Shown piece by piece: positions 35,522 through 42,967 of a DNA stretch of 64,000 nt. Position numbers and translations under genes: made by a program. Each line of letters starts with the position of its first letter. Positions within the stretch are counted from its first letter, which is position 1. The notes beneath the pieces are model-generated. The model ran no database searches and was not told the DNA's origin. It saw nothing but the letters and a program-made list of their open reading frames with translations. The stretch lies in assembly GCA_900549665.1 (NCBI GenBank), contig URPH01000001.1, positions 124,001 to 188,000 of the forward strand, written 5' to 3'. The DNA is from an uncultured Lachnospiraceae bacterium (GTDB lineage Bacteria > Bacillota > Clostridia > Lachnospirales > Lachnospiraceae).

Positions 35522-35784
35522 AAGGCTTTTGCTGAAGTTGTCATCCTAGCCCATTCTGGACCAAAAGGTGTAGAACATATAAATGTTTCGTCTTTTACCT
35601 TTTCAAGATACTTCTCGATCTTCTTTCTTATCTCTTTTACATTCGGAGTCTCAGTCCTTGGCATATCCAAAAATAACGTCGTAGCATATTCGATTAACTT
35701 GGATGTGCTCATACCTAATTTCTTTGCCTTTGCCTCCAGTGCCTTGTATTCATCATCGTTGAAGCTACAAAATGCTCTATGCAT
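35452..35784 (-). CDS. Small basic protein of unknown function
   Basis: A 110-aa protein starting MHRAFCSFNDDEYKALEAKAKKLGMSTSKLIEYA, which resembles the ribbon-helix-helix opening of plasmid regulatory or MobC-like proteins, then a helical KKIEKYLEKVKDE stretch. Its final 23 residues (from about CVWIMNFWKK) are Trp-rich and read through the start of the next gene, so the original C-terminus may have been lost to a frameshift near 35520. The ATG has AAAGGTGG five nt upstream, better than an earlier in-frame start. Likely an element regulator; not identified. Confidence 0.6.
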   Translation of the reverse strand: MHRAFCSFNDDEYKALEAKAKKLGMSTSKLIEYATTLFLDMPRTETPNVKEIRKKIEKYLEKVKDETFICSTPFGPEWARMTTSAKALCVWIMNFWKKSLRIWMRVIQRL

Positions 35785-35855
35785 AGAATCCACCTTTCTT
35801 AAAAACAGAATTGATACCGTCAACCCTTTTTTCGAATTCAAACAAATATATATGC

Positions 35856-35907
35856 TTTACGCATATGCTTTTAACGCTTATAATTTACATATGCAAAAAG
35901 CATATGC
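35856..35907. promoter_or_regulatory. Divergent control region with GCATATGC operators
   Basis: Plus-strand promoter TTTACG (35856-35861), 17 bp, TATAAT (35879-35884). The 8-bp palindrome GCATATGC lies at 35861-35868 between -35 and -10 and again at 35900-35907, with a half copy ACATATGC at 35888. A further GCATATG lies at 37784-37790 at the start of the XRE gene. Layout typical of repressor sites. Confidence 0.6.
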
Positions 35908-35966
35908 TAATTAGTTATATCTTTTTAGCATATAAATTCTTATGCTTATCTCAAAGGAGATGACTT

Positions 35967-37217
35967 ATGTTTAAAACCGATAATGCAAAAATAGGTAAAC
36001 ACCTTGGTGATTTGATTAAGAACAGTGAACACAAGAATGACCGCCAGTTTTGTATCGCATATCTCACACTACGTGACGGCGAAGCTAATCCTGACGATAT
36101 ACAGAAAATGCAAAATCGTATCTGCCAAATAAAAAATGGCAAAAAAGGAGTTCAGATAGAAGACCTTCCAATCTTCTCTGAACTTTTGAGCGTGTCAATT
36201 GAGGATATATTAAGTGCTGGAACTGCCCTCACTCCTGTACTAAACAGAAAAACCAATTACTCAATCGCTTTTTCAAAAGATCCGGCGGAATGGGAAGCAT
36301 ATATTCAGAGGGACGACAAACTCATTCTTAATCCTGATGAGTATGACAAAACAGCAATTGATTACGCCCTTGAGGCAGGCAATTACCCTTTTCTTAAATA
36401 TCTCACAGAGAATGGCTACATATGGTTCGTTGGGGATGATAAAAATGAATATTATCTTGGATTTGGTGCGGGAACTTCTATTAAAAGACGTGAAATTGGA
36501 TTTCTTGATACTTTAGACTCACGTATGAAAAACCAAGATGATCTTCGCTTTAAGATGATAGCCTTGGCTATCAGAGACAACGATTTAGAAATGCTGAGCG
36601 TTCTTCATGCAAGAGAAATTCCGTTACTATATACAATTAACCCGACACAGCACTGGACATTAAAAGACAAACAGTTACCTTCGTCTTCTAATGTTGAGCA
36701 GATGATCGATAGCATCGCTGCAAGTGATAACACTTCCATCTCATATTTCTTTGAAGAATTTGAAACGGAAGCAGAGCTCAACTCATTAAGAAGCACTTTT
36801 GTCTTTCCATACGCCGGCCAGGTATTAGATGCTTTAATCAGCAGCAAAAGAACATTCGAAAGTAAGCTCTTTTTAGAAAAGGCCATAGAGCATAACAAGA
36901 AGGTGCAGAGAAAACTACAGAAATTGGTAGATAAAAGTAAGGCCAGCTGCAAAGAGCTTTATAGTGCGACCCCTAATAACAATTATTGTGATGAGGCATA
37001 TTTCCGAAGAGAAGCTTGGAGAGAATACTACTTTTATCCCGAAACAGGTTTCATAGCGTACTATATGCCCTTCTATTCCAAAAACACTACAGGCTTTATT
37101 ACCAATGTCATCAACGTAACCATGTCTTCTGCAAATACAGAAGTACAGTTTCTCATTGATGAATTAAAGAAAACCTACAACACCTTTATCAAACAGTTTG
37201 AAAAAAAGGAGGCTTAA
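35967..37217 (+). CDS. HTH and ankyrin-like regulator-type protein
   Basis: A 416-aa protein. Residues 1 to about 85 look like a degenerate XRE-type helix-turn-helix (IGKHLGDLIKNS, NRICQIKNGKKGVQIEDLPIFSELLSVSIEDIL). The middle contains two ankyrin-like helical hairpins (DKTAIDYALEAGNYPFLKYL and a later IALAIRDNDLEMLSVLH). The C-terminal third is helical and Lys-rich. AAAGGAG precedes the start, and the promoter carries palindromic operators. No enzyme motif was found. As element cargo it may regulate the element or sense a host or phage product; that is inference. I do not recognise the whole architecture. Confidence 0.65.
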   Translation: MFKTDNAKIGKHLGDLIKNSEHKNDRQFCIAYLTLRDGEANPDDIQKMQNRICQIKNGKKGVQIEDLPIFSELLSVSIEDILSAGTALTPVLNRKTNYSIAFSKDPAEWEAYIQRDDKLILNPDEYDKTAIDYALEAGNYPFLKYLTENGYIWFVGDDKNEYYLGFGAGTSIKRREIGFLDTLDSRMKNQDDLRFKMIALAIRDNDLEMLSVLHAREIPLLYTINPTQHWTLKDKQLPSSSNVEQMIDSIAASDNTSISYFFEEFETEAELNSLRSTFVFPYAGQVLDALISSKRTFESKLFLEKAIEHNKKVQRKLQKLVDKSKASCKELYSATPNNNYCDEAYFRREAWREYYFYPETGFIAYYMPFYSKNTTGFITNVINVTMSSANTEVQFLIDELKKTYNTFIKQFEKKEA

Positions 37218-37218
37218 C

Positions 37219-37404
37219 ATGTGTAATCCAATCTTTGATTATGATGACGGAAATTTCATTTACCAAACTTCCGGTAATATGGGAATCGATTCTGATGGTG
37301 ATCTGCATATGCGAATGGGTGATAATATGTCGATGGACATGGACACCGGAGAACTACACTTCAACTCCGGTTGGAAAAATGATGATAACGACGATGATTT
37401 CTAA
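37219..37404 (+). CDS. Tiny acidic protein
   Basis: A 61-aa protein (MCNPIFDYDDGNFIYQT at the start) very rich in Asp, Gly, Asn and Met, with a repeated short motif (GIDSDGDLHMRMGDN and SMDMDTGELHFNSG) and an all-acidic end. AAGGAGG eight nt upstream, and only one base after the previous gene's stop, so it is co-translated with the HTH/ankyrin-like gene. No family is recognised. Confidence 0.65.
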   Translation: MCNPIFDYDDGNFIYQTSGNMGIDSDGDLHMRMGDNMSMDMDTGELHFNSGWKNDDNDDDF

Positions 37405-37411
37405 TACAGAT

Positions 37412-37440
37412 AGAGCCAGGGCAAAGTCCTGGCTCTTCTC
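37412..37440. terminator. Bidirectional terminator between convergent element genes
   Basis: 9-bp stem AGAGCCAGG (37412-37420) with CCTGGCTCT (37428-37436), loop of seven. Confidence 0.7.
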
Positions 37441-37458
37441 ATCGATTGAGTTATTACA

Positions 37459-37641
37459 TTAGGCAGCTTCACTCTTCTGCTCTTCCACTGGTCTATTGAC
37501 CCAAGAAACAAATGCGTATGTGGCACAAATCCCAAGAACTGCAACTGCACAAGGCCATTGCTCAAGTGTAATCTTAATGTCAGCGTTCTTTATAGCTTCA
37601 GTTACGCAGGTAGTACCTTCTCTCTTTATCAAGTCGTTCAT
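37459..37641 (-). CDS. Small single-pass membrane protein
   Basis: A 60-aa protein with one predicted transmembrane helix (WPCAVAVLGICATYAFVSWV, about residues 29-48) between a charged N-terminal half and a short Glu/Lys tail. AAAGGAGG lies 9-10 nt before the ATG, a very strong site for such a short gene, which argues that it is real. It is the only minus-strand gene in this part of the element. Possible phage-exclusion or toxin-type protein, but nothing in the sequence settles that. Confidence 0.6.
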   Translation of the reverse strand: MNDLIKREGTTCVTEAIKNADIKITLEQWPCAVAVLGICATYAFVSWVNRPVEEQKSEAA

Positions 37642-37787
37642 ATATACAATCCTCCTTTCTCAAATGATATGTATTTGGCTTATGTCTTGTTGACTAATTA
37701 AGTTACTTATAGTATATTCATGGTTATTAGAACTGTAAAGTAAGTTTAATAAATTGCTATTACTTTTTAGGTAAGAAGAATTTGCAT

Positions 37788-38480
37788 ATGAATTATTCAC
37801 CCGAAATTATAGGTAACAAGATAAAAGAACAACGTTCAAAGAAAAAATGGTCCCAATATACTCTGGGCAAAAAATTAAATATGTCAGGAAAGCAAATATC
37901 CAATTATGAAAAAGCAATCCTGACGCCCCCTATCGACATCCTCTTTAAACTATGTGAAATCTTCGATTGCGAATTAGGTTTTCTCTTAGGGGAAGATAAT
38001 TATGAGTCTGGCACAATACTCGATACTGCCATTGAAAACAAACTTAGAATATCAAAAGAGGCAATATCCTCATTATGTCATTTAACCGGAAATGATCGCA
38101 GTAGTATTCTATGGGGACATGAATCAGAATCTTTCCAGAAGATACTTAATTCACTCTTTTGCTCCGACGCATTTTCAGCTTTGGTATATTCGATGCATGA
38201 CTTAGACAACGCTATTCAAAACAGTAAAGCAATTTGGGACGAATTATATGGAAAATATGGTAAAGAAAAGATGGATCAAGCATTCAAGTACTATAACTCT
38301 ACTACTGACTATCTACTTGATGAAAATGCCGAGAAACTTGAAGATATATACTACGAAATTTTAGTTGCAATAGAATCTGCAACAGACAAAGATCATGATG
38401 CGTCATTTCCAATCAAAGTTCTTCGCTATGAAGTTCGTGAAACTTTTGAAAGGCTACTCGATGATTTATATCCCCAATAA
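37788..38480 (+). CDS. XRE-family transcriptional regulator
   Basis: A 230-aa protein. Residues 1-65 are a Cro/C1-type helix-turn-helix (IKEQRSKKKWSQYTLGKKLNMSGKQISNYEK) ending in a DILFKLCEIFDCELGFLLGE segment common to repressors of this type. The C-terminal 150 residues are helical with no recognised domain. A GCATATG site overlaps the start codon, which suggests autorepression together with the 35.9 kb operators. A likely master repressor of the element. Confidence 0.85.
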   Translation: MNYSPEIIGNKIKEQRSKKKWSQYTLGKKLNMSGKQISNYEKAILTPPIDILFKLCEIFDCELGFLLGEDNYESGTILDTAIENKLRISKEAISSLCHLTGNDRSSILWGHESESFQKILNSLFCSDAFSALVYSMHDLDNAIQNSKAIWDELYGKYGKEKMDQAFKYYNSTTDYLLDENAEKLEDIYYEILVAIESATDKDHDASFPIKVLRYEVRETFERLLDDLYPQ

Positions 38481-38484
38481 ATAA

Positions 38485-38514
38485 AGCACCAGTTTATCCG
38501 GTGCTAAAATTTTA
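38485..38514 (+). terminator. Terminator of the XRE gene
   Basis: 6-bp stem AGCACC (38485-38490) with GGTGCT (38500-38505), then AAAATTTTA. The T run is short. Confidence 0.5.
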
Positions 38515-38588
38515 TGCTAACCTGGGTCTCAATATAGCTTGTTACAAATGAAATAATGTTGATATTTTTTCTTGGTCTCCCCAAATTC

Positions 38589-38620
38589 GAGTACCATACC
38601 GAGTACCACGGGAGTACCAT
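38589..38620 (+). repeat. Right arm-type integrase sites (3x GAGTACCAY)
   Basis: GAGTACCAT (38589-38597), GAGTACCAC (38601-38609) and GAGTACCAT (38612-38620), spaced 12 and 11 bp. They match the two sites at the left end. The 354-bp gap 38481-38834 holds these, the right att core and the orphan ychF leader. Confidence 0.65.
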
Positions 38621-38748
38621 TTTTCTATAAATTATAATAATTTATAACAAGTTACATACGAGATCAAATTTCCACGAACCCAGCATTTATACGGTTTTAT
38701 AGAGATTTATGACTCTTTATGGAGATACATGAAATAGGAGTTCATATA

Positions 38749-38768
38749 ACGATTCCTAATTTCATAAT
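38749..38768. other. Right attachment core (attR)
   Basis: Matches attL at 18 of 20 bases. On the minus strand it reads as a second ychF start, ATG AAA TTA GGA ATC G, followed by GTT ATA TGA: seven codons then stop. Confidence 0.75.
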
Positions 38769-38838
38769 GTATATTTCTCCTTTGAAAAGTTAATTGTTCC
38801 GTCGCATAACATGTTATAGTGTACCACATCAGAGTCAA
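38769..38838 (-). promoter_or_regulatory. Stranded original ychF leader and promoter
   Basis: The minus strand carries AAAGGAG nine nt before the orphan ATG. Further upstream are TTGACT (38833-38838), 16 bp and TAACAT (38811-38816), a plausible promoter. It now reads into the element instead of ychF. Confidence 0.5.
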
Positions 38839-39470
38839 AAAGTAAAAATAATCCATTCGCCTTTTTTATTGGAACCGATGCGTTTGATCACCTTCTTTTC
38901 AACCAAAGACTGCAACGTCCTTTTTACCGTTGAATCAGAACAACCTAAATGCTCTGCCATTTCTGTCCGGGTCAGATCCGGTTGTTGTTGCAAAAGCCCG
39001 ATTATTTTCTTTTCACGCTCCGTTAATTTTATTGGTTCATTTATTGGGTCATTTTCCAAATTGTTGTGACCCAATAAAAATTTACCACTTATATGCATTT
39101 CTCTGTTGTGCAGTTCATTTTTTCTATTCAATAAAAGATTTTGTAAAAATTTTTCTAAATATTCGGTTGTTTCATATATTCCGTCTTTGATATTGTTATA
39201 ATTGGCACGGACTAATGCATTTCTAAAATACCAGGAATTTTCTGCAAACAAATTATTTTCTGCCTGAAATCCCAGCATTCTGAGGTATTTAATAAAAAAC
39301 ACCGCCGTTGTTCTGGTATTTCCCTCTCCAAAGACATGAATCTGCCATAATCTTGAAATAAAAACTGCCAGATGATGAATCGTTTCATCCATCGTCAAAC
39401 CATTGAATCTGAAATTTCTCTCCTGATTCCGGTCCATTCCAAATACTATTTTATTATATGCCACCTGCAA
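38835..39470 (-). pseudogene. N-terminally truncated Fic protein with winged helix
   Basis: Encodes the Fic core loop HVFGEGNTRTT (family motif HxFxxGNxR; the catalytic His and the Asn-x-Arg are kept) and a C-terminal winged helix (LTRTEMAEHLGCSDSTVKRTLQSL). Normal Fic proteins have about 100 residues before this point. Here the frame continues upstream as KNGDTRIIPIERVLQ and is then closed by a stop, without a good start codon. The first codon given is TTG with no ribosome site. Most likely a decayed gene, once an AMP-transferase of a toxin-like type. A shorter functional form cannot be excluded. Confidence 0.65.
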
Positions 39471-39564
39471 AACTCTTTCAATCGGAATTATTCTTGTATC
39501 CCCATTCTTTTATTGATAAAATACAAGTTATAAAATACTGTTTAGCGGACTGGAGGATATATCA

Positions 39565-40191
39565 ATGAATGAAAATATTACAAAAAGAAATGAAAAATTA
39601 GCCGAGACTGTCATCAAGGGTTTGCAGAGCCGCAACATGTCCGGCTATTATGCAGCAAGCAAGGAAGAAGCTTTAAAACAGGCTTTGGAGCTTATCCCGA
39701 CGGAAAGCACCATTTCCATGGGTGGCTGCATGAGTGCTCATGAAATCGGTCTGATCAACGCTTTAGAAAACGGCAACTACCATTATCTGGATCGTTCCAA
39801 AATGGAGCCCCGTGAAGGCCTGTTGGCAGCTTACGATTCCGATATTTTTCTGTCAAGCACCAATGCCATTACCAATGACGGTATTTTAGTCAACATTGAC
39901 GGCAACTCTAACCGCGTATCCTGCATTGCACAGGGTCCTAAAAAAGTTATCTTTATTGTCGGAATGAATAAAGTGTGCGCTGATCTTGACAGTGCCATGA
40001 AACGTGCCAGAAATGTGGCTGCACCGATCAATGCCCAGAGATTTGACATCAAAACACCTTGTAAAGAAACCGGAAAATGCTTTGACTGCAAATCCCCGGA
40101 TACCATTTGCTGCCAATTCCTGATCACAAGATATTCCAGACATATCGGAAGAATCCATGTCATTCTTGTCAATGATGATCTTGGTTTCTAA
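39565..40191 (+). CDS. LUD-domain protein
   Basis: A 208-aa protein of the LUD (lactate utilisation, DUF162/LutC-like) family. The core is the ISMGGCMSAHEIGL segment, later DIFLSSTNAITNDGILVNIDG and IVGMNKVCADLDSAMKRARNVAAP. A Cys-rich end (CKETGKCFDCKSPDTICC) could bind metal. The lutA/lutB partners are absent, so this single-domain type may act alone; its role is unknown. TGGAGG precedes the ATG. It ends at a strong terminator. Confidence 0.85.
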   Translation: MNENITKRNEKLAETVIKGLQSRNMSGYYAASKEEALKQALELIPTESTISMGGCMSAHEIGLINALENGNYHYLDRSKMEPREGLLAAYDSDIFLSSTNAITNDGILVNIDGNSNRVSCIAQGPKKVIFIVGMNKVCADLDSAMKRARNVAAPINAQRFDIKTPCKETGKCFDCKSPDTICCQFLITRYSRHIGRIHVILVNDDLGF

Positions 40192-40224
40192 AGCTTTTTA
40201 GTACAATACGAAACAACTTCATTA

Positions 40225-40265
40225 AAAATACCTATAGCAGGATCACTCTGCCATAGGTATTTTTT
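40225..40265. terminator. Terminator after the LUD gene (bidirectional)
   Basis: ATACCTATAGCAG pairs with CTGCCATAGGTAT around a short loop, with A and T runs on both sides. Serves the converging LUD and DUF454 genes. Confidence 0.85.
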
Positions 40266-40509
40266 AGTTCTGTTTATTTATCTTTTCCCATATCCCGGAA
40301 ACCCATTTGCTTTTATGAATATGCGGTTCAACATGATCCTTAAACAAATGATGATTTGAAATATAGTTTTTAATCTTATCAGAGCCAAGCATCAGCATGA
40401 TGGCACCGACCACCAGAAACGGAATCTGCGGAATTATAGGAAGCATCAGTCCGATAATACCCAAAATCAAAAAGATAACACCAATAATTAAAAAAACGAT
40501 TTTTTTCAT
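40264..40509 (-). CDS. DUF454 (YbaN-like) small membrane protein
   Basis: An 81-aa protein with two hydrophobic helices (IVFLIIGVIFLILGIIGLML and PFLVVGAIMLMLGS) and a soluble C-terminal helix (HVEPHIHKSKWVSGIWEK), matching the DUF454/YbaN family of inner membrane proteins, whose function is unknown. The ATG at 40509 has AAGGAGG seven nt upstream; the longer in-frame start lacks one. Stand-alone, between two terminators. Confidence 0.8.
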   Translation of the reverse strand: MKKIVFLIIGVIFLILGIIGLMLPIIPQIPFLVVGAIMLMLGSDKIKNYISNHHLFKDHVEPHIHKSKWVSGIWEKINKQN

Positions 40510-40645
40510 AAAAAACCCTCCTTTAACATGTCCCATTCTAACACATAAATGTGTTTATTCTGTTTAAGGAATTCTTAATTATATCGAAATTTTTTCTGTA
40601 TAAAATCTTATGATCGAGTTTTGTCCGTGTCTGTATGTCCGTTTA

Positions 40646-42172
40646 TCATCCTTTGTCGGAAATTCGCCGTGCCCACAAAAAGGCAACGATGATAGTCAGT
40701 CCGACAACAAACGGAAGGATGGCATTTTTCACAAATCCGGCAACCAGATATGCGATGCAGGAAGCACCCGCAACCAAAACAACATATGGCAGCTGTGTGG
40801 ATACATGATTCATATGATTGCACTGCGCTCCGGCCGATGCCATGATCGTCGTATCCGAAATTGGTGAACAGTGGTCTCCGCAGACAGCTCCGGCCATACA
40901 TGCGGAAATGGAAATTATCATCATCTTCGGATCCGAAGAGAAACAATTGACAACGATCGGAATCAGAATACCAAAGGTTCCCCACGAGGTACCGGTTGAA
41001 AAAGCAAGGAATACTGCCACAACAAAAATAATTGCGGGCATACAGTAAAGCAATGCACCGGACATACCGGAAATCATGCTTGCAACATATTCCTTGGCTC
41101 CCAGACTGTCAGTCATGGACTTCAAGGTCCATGCAAAGGTCAAAATCAGAATGGCGGGAACCATTGCCTTAAAGCCTTCCGGTATGCACTCGCTTGCCTT
41201 TTTAAAGGTAATGACCCTGCGGATCATATAAAATGCAATGGTAAAAATGAGTGCTGCGAAGCTTCCGAGCATCAGACCAACGGATGCATCACTGTCAGAA
41301 AAGGCTTCTACAAATCCGGTTCCGCTGAAAAATCCTCCGGTATAGATCATGCCGATGACACAGCAGATGATCAATACCAGTACAGGAAGTACCAGATCGA
41401 GCACCGTACCTTTTGACTCCACTACCTCATCCGCAACATTGGCATATGGTCTGTCCGGTGTCGTATAAATATCACCCTTTGCCGCATTGTCTTCATGAAG
41501 CTTCATCGGACCATAATCAACCTTCATCAAAACCAGGATGATCATTGTCACAATCGTAAGCAGTGCGTAATAATTGTACGGAATAGCCTTGATAAAGATT
41601 GCAAATCCATCTTCATTTTCCACAAAACCGCTGACTGCAGCCGCCCAGGAGGAAATCGGTGCAATAATACAAACCGGTGCAGCTGTAGCATCGATCAGAT
41701 AAGCCAGCTTTGCACGGGAAACATTGTGACGATCGGTAACAGGTCTCATGACACTGCCGACGGTCAGGCAGTTAAAATAGTCATCTACAAAGATCAGAAT
41801 ACCAAGCGCAATTGTTGCAAGCTGCGCTCCCACTCTTGTCCTGATATGCTTGCTTGCCCATTTACCAAATGCCGCAGATCCACCTGCCGCATTTAACAGA
41901 CACACCATAATACCAAGCACAACCAGAAAAACCAGAATGCCGACATTGTAGCTGTCCGACAAAACGCCAACCAGTCCATCCTCAAAAATATGAAGTATCA
42001 CCTTTTCTCCGTCAAATGTGGAAGAAAAGATATCTCCGTAAAATAATCCTCCGATCACAATTCCCACAAAAAGCGAGCTATACACTTCCTTTGTGATCAA
42101 AGCCAGAATAATCGCCACAAGTGGGGGAACCAGCGCCCAAAAGGTGGCATACATTGCAGGTACGTATTCCAT
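40646..42172 (-). CDS. nhaC: NhaC-family Na+/H+ antiporter
   Basis: A 508-aa integral membrane protein with about 12 helices of the NhaC family (ion transporter superfamily). Seen are LGILIFVDDYFNCLTVGSVMRPVTDRHNVSRAKLAYLID, split by the family Asp pair, and FSTGTSWGTFGILIPI and GDHCSPISDTTIMASAG, both diagnostic. It may exchange Na+/H+ or organic ions such as malate/lactate; the substrate cannot be told. ATG at 42172 has AAGGAG seven nt upstream. A hairpin with a T run lies only 20 nt before the start, which suggests attenuation. Confidence 0.88.
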   Translation of the reverse strand: MEYVPAMYATFWALVPPLVAIILALITKEVYSSLFVGIVIGGLFYGDIFSSTFDGEKVILHIFEDGLVGVLSDSYNVGILVFLVVLGIMVCLLNAAGGSAAFGKWASKHIRTRVGAQLATIALGILIFVDDYFNCLTVGSVMRPVTDRHNVSRAKLAYLIDATAAPVCIIAPISSWAAAVSGFVENEDGFAIFIKAIPYNYYALLTIVTMIILVLMKVDYGPMKLHEDNAAKGDIYTTPDRPYANVADEVVESKGTVLDLVLPVLVLIICCVIGMIYTGGFFSGTGFVEAFSDSDASVGLMLGSFAALIFTIAFYMIRRVITFKKASECIPEGFKAMVPAILILTFAWTLKSMTDSLGAKEYVASMISGMSGALLYCMPAIIFVVAVFLAFSTGTSWGTFGILIPIVVNCFSSDPKMMIISISACMAGAVCGDHCSPISDTTIMASAGAQCNHMNHVSTQLPYVVLVAGASCIAYLVAGFVKNAILPFVVGLTIIVAFLWARRISDKG

Positions 42173-42186
42173 GTTTTCTCCTTCTC

Positions 42187-42243
42187 TTAAAAACACAGCC
42201 GGACAGATGCACTCAAATGTAGATCCGGGCCGGCTGTTTTTTC
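42187..42243 (-). promoter_or_regulatory. Hairpin in the nhaC leader (attenuator or rpe terminator)
   Basis: ACAGCCGG pairs with CCGGCTGT around a 28-nt interior and is followed on the minus strand by GTTTTTA. It is a terminator-like fold, but ends just upstream of the nhaC ribosome site. A weak promoter TTGCAC, 16 bp, TATACA precedes it, so nhaC transcripts may start before it. Confidence 0.5.
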
Positions 42244-42286
42244 TTGTATATTTTTTTAATGCAAAAGTGCAATGCACACAGCAATC

Positions 42287-42306
42287 TGATATATCAGGGT
42301 CAAAAG
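42287..42306. repeat. Palindromic repeat half-copy 3
   Basis: ATATCAGGGTCAAAAG at 42291-42306 is identical (16 bp) to one arm of the 19403-19450 palindrome. The second arm is missing. Lies just after the rpe stop. Confidence 0.5.
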
Positions 42307-42317
42307 CTCAGAAAGCT

Positions 42318-42965
42318 CTATAACCGCTTCATAAACTCCGCAACATTCTTTTTGATGTCGCCTTTAAAGACTGCAGATCCGGATACAATAACATTGGCTC
42401 CGGCATTTAAGATCATCTCCACATTCTGAAGATTGACACCACCGTCTACCGCCACATCAACCTTAAGTCCTCTGCGGTCAATTTCTTTGCGGACCGCGGT
42501 AATCTTTTGTGTACAGCTGTCCAGATATTTCTGTCCTCCAAATCCGGTATTGACCGTCATGACCAAAACCTGATCCACATACTCTAAATAAGGATAAATG
42601 GCCTCGATCGGCGTCTGCGGATGCAGCGCGATACCGGTTTTCATACCTTTTCCCTTTATTTTTAAAAGGGTTTCGATCATACAGCGGCATGCTTCCACAT
42701 GGATGGTAAGGCTGTTGGAACCCACCTCCGCAAACTGGTCAATATACCGCTCCGGTTCAGAGATCATCAGATGCACATCAAAAAATCTCTGTGTGATCGG
42801 CCGGATAGACTGAATGATCGGAAAACCAAATGAAATGGACGGTACAAACAATCCATCCATAACATCGATATGTATATATTCAGCACCTGCCTCATCTACA
42901 AGTCTGATCTGTTCTCCCAGTTTGGAAAAATCCGCTGCTAAAATTGACGGGGACAAAATATTCAT
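42318..42965 (-). CDS. rpe: Ribulose-phosphate 3-epimerase
   Basis: Interconverts ribulose 5-phosphate and xylulose 5-phosphate. TIM-barrel of 215 aa with ILSPSILAADFSKLGEQ, the active-site HIDVMDGLFVPSISFG, the LMISEPERYI segment and the C-terminal VDGGVNLQN phosphate-binding loop. It is two bases after the rsgA stop in the prpC-prkC-rsgA-rpe order common to Firmicutes. Confidence 0.96.
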   Translation of the reverse strand: MNILSPSILAADFSKLGEQIRLVDEAGAEYIHIDVMDGLFVPSISFGFPIIQSIRPITQRFFDVHLMISEPERYIDQFAEVGSNSLTIHVEACRCMIETLLKIKGKGMKTGIALHPQTPIEAIYPYLEYVDQVLVMTVNTGFGGQKYLDSCTQKITAVRKEIDRRGLKVDVAVDGGVNLQNVEMILNAGANVIVSGSAVFKGDIKKNVAEFMKRL

Positions 42966-42967
42966 TG

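Larger units (their letters stand above)
33663..38768. mobile_element. 5.1 kb integrated element at the ychF 5' end
   Basis: Bounded by att cores 33646-33665 and 38749-38768 derived from the ychF start. It carries int and xis at the left, arm-type GAGTACCAC repeats near both ends, a sigma-region-4-like protein, an unknown basic protein, two divergently controlled regulators and two tiny proteins. No relaxase, conjugation, replication, capsid or terminase gene is recognised, so it is a cryptic or satellite-type integrative element that would need help to move between cells. Boundaries are seen directly; the class is inferred. Confidence 0.85.

Noticed and set aside
33727..38620. GAGTACCAY repeats considered as plasmid iterons
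   Set aside because: Only two and three copies, at the two ends of an integrated element with an Int gene and no replication initiator.
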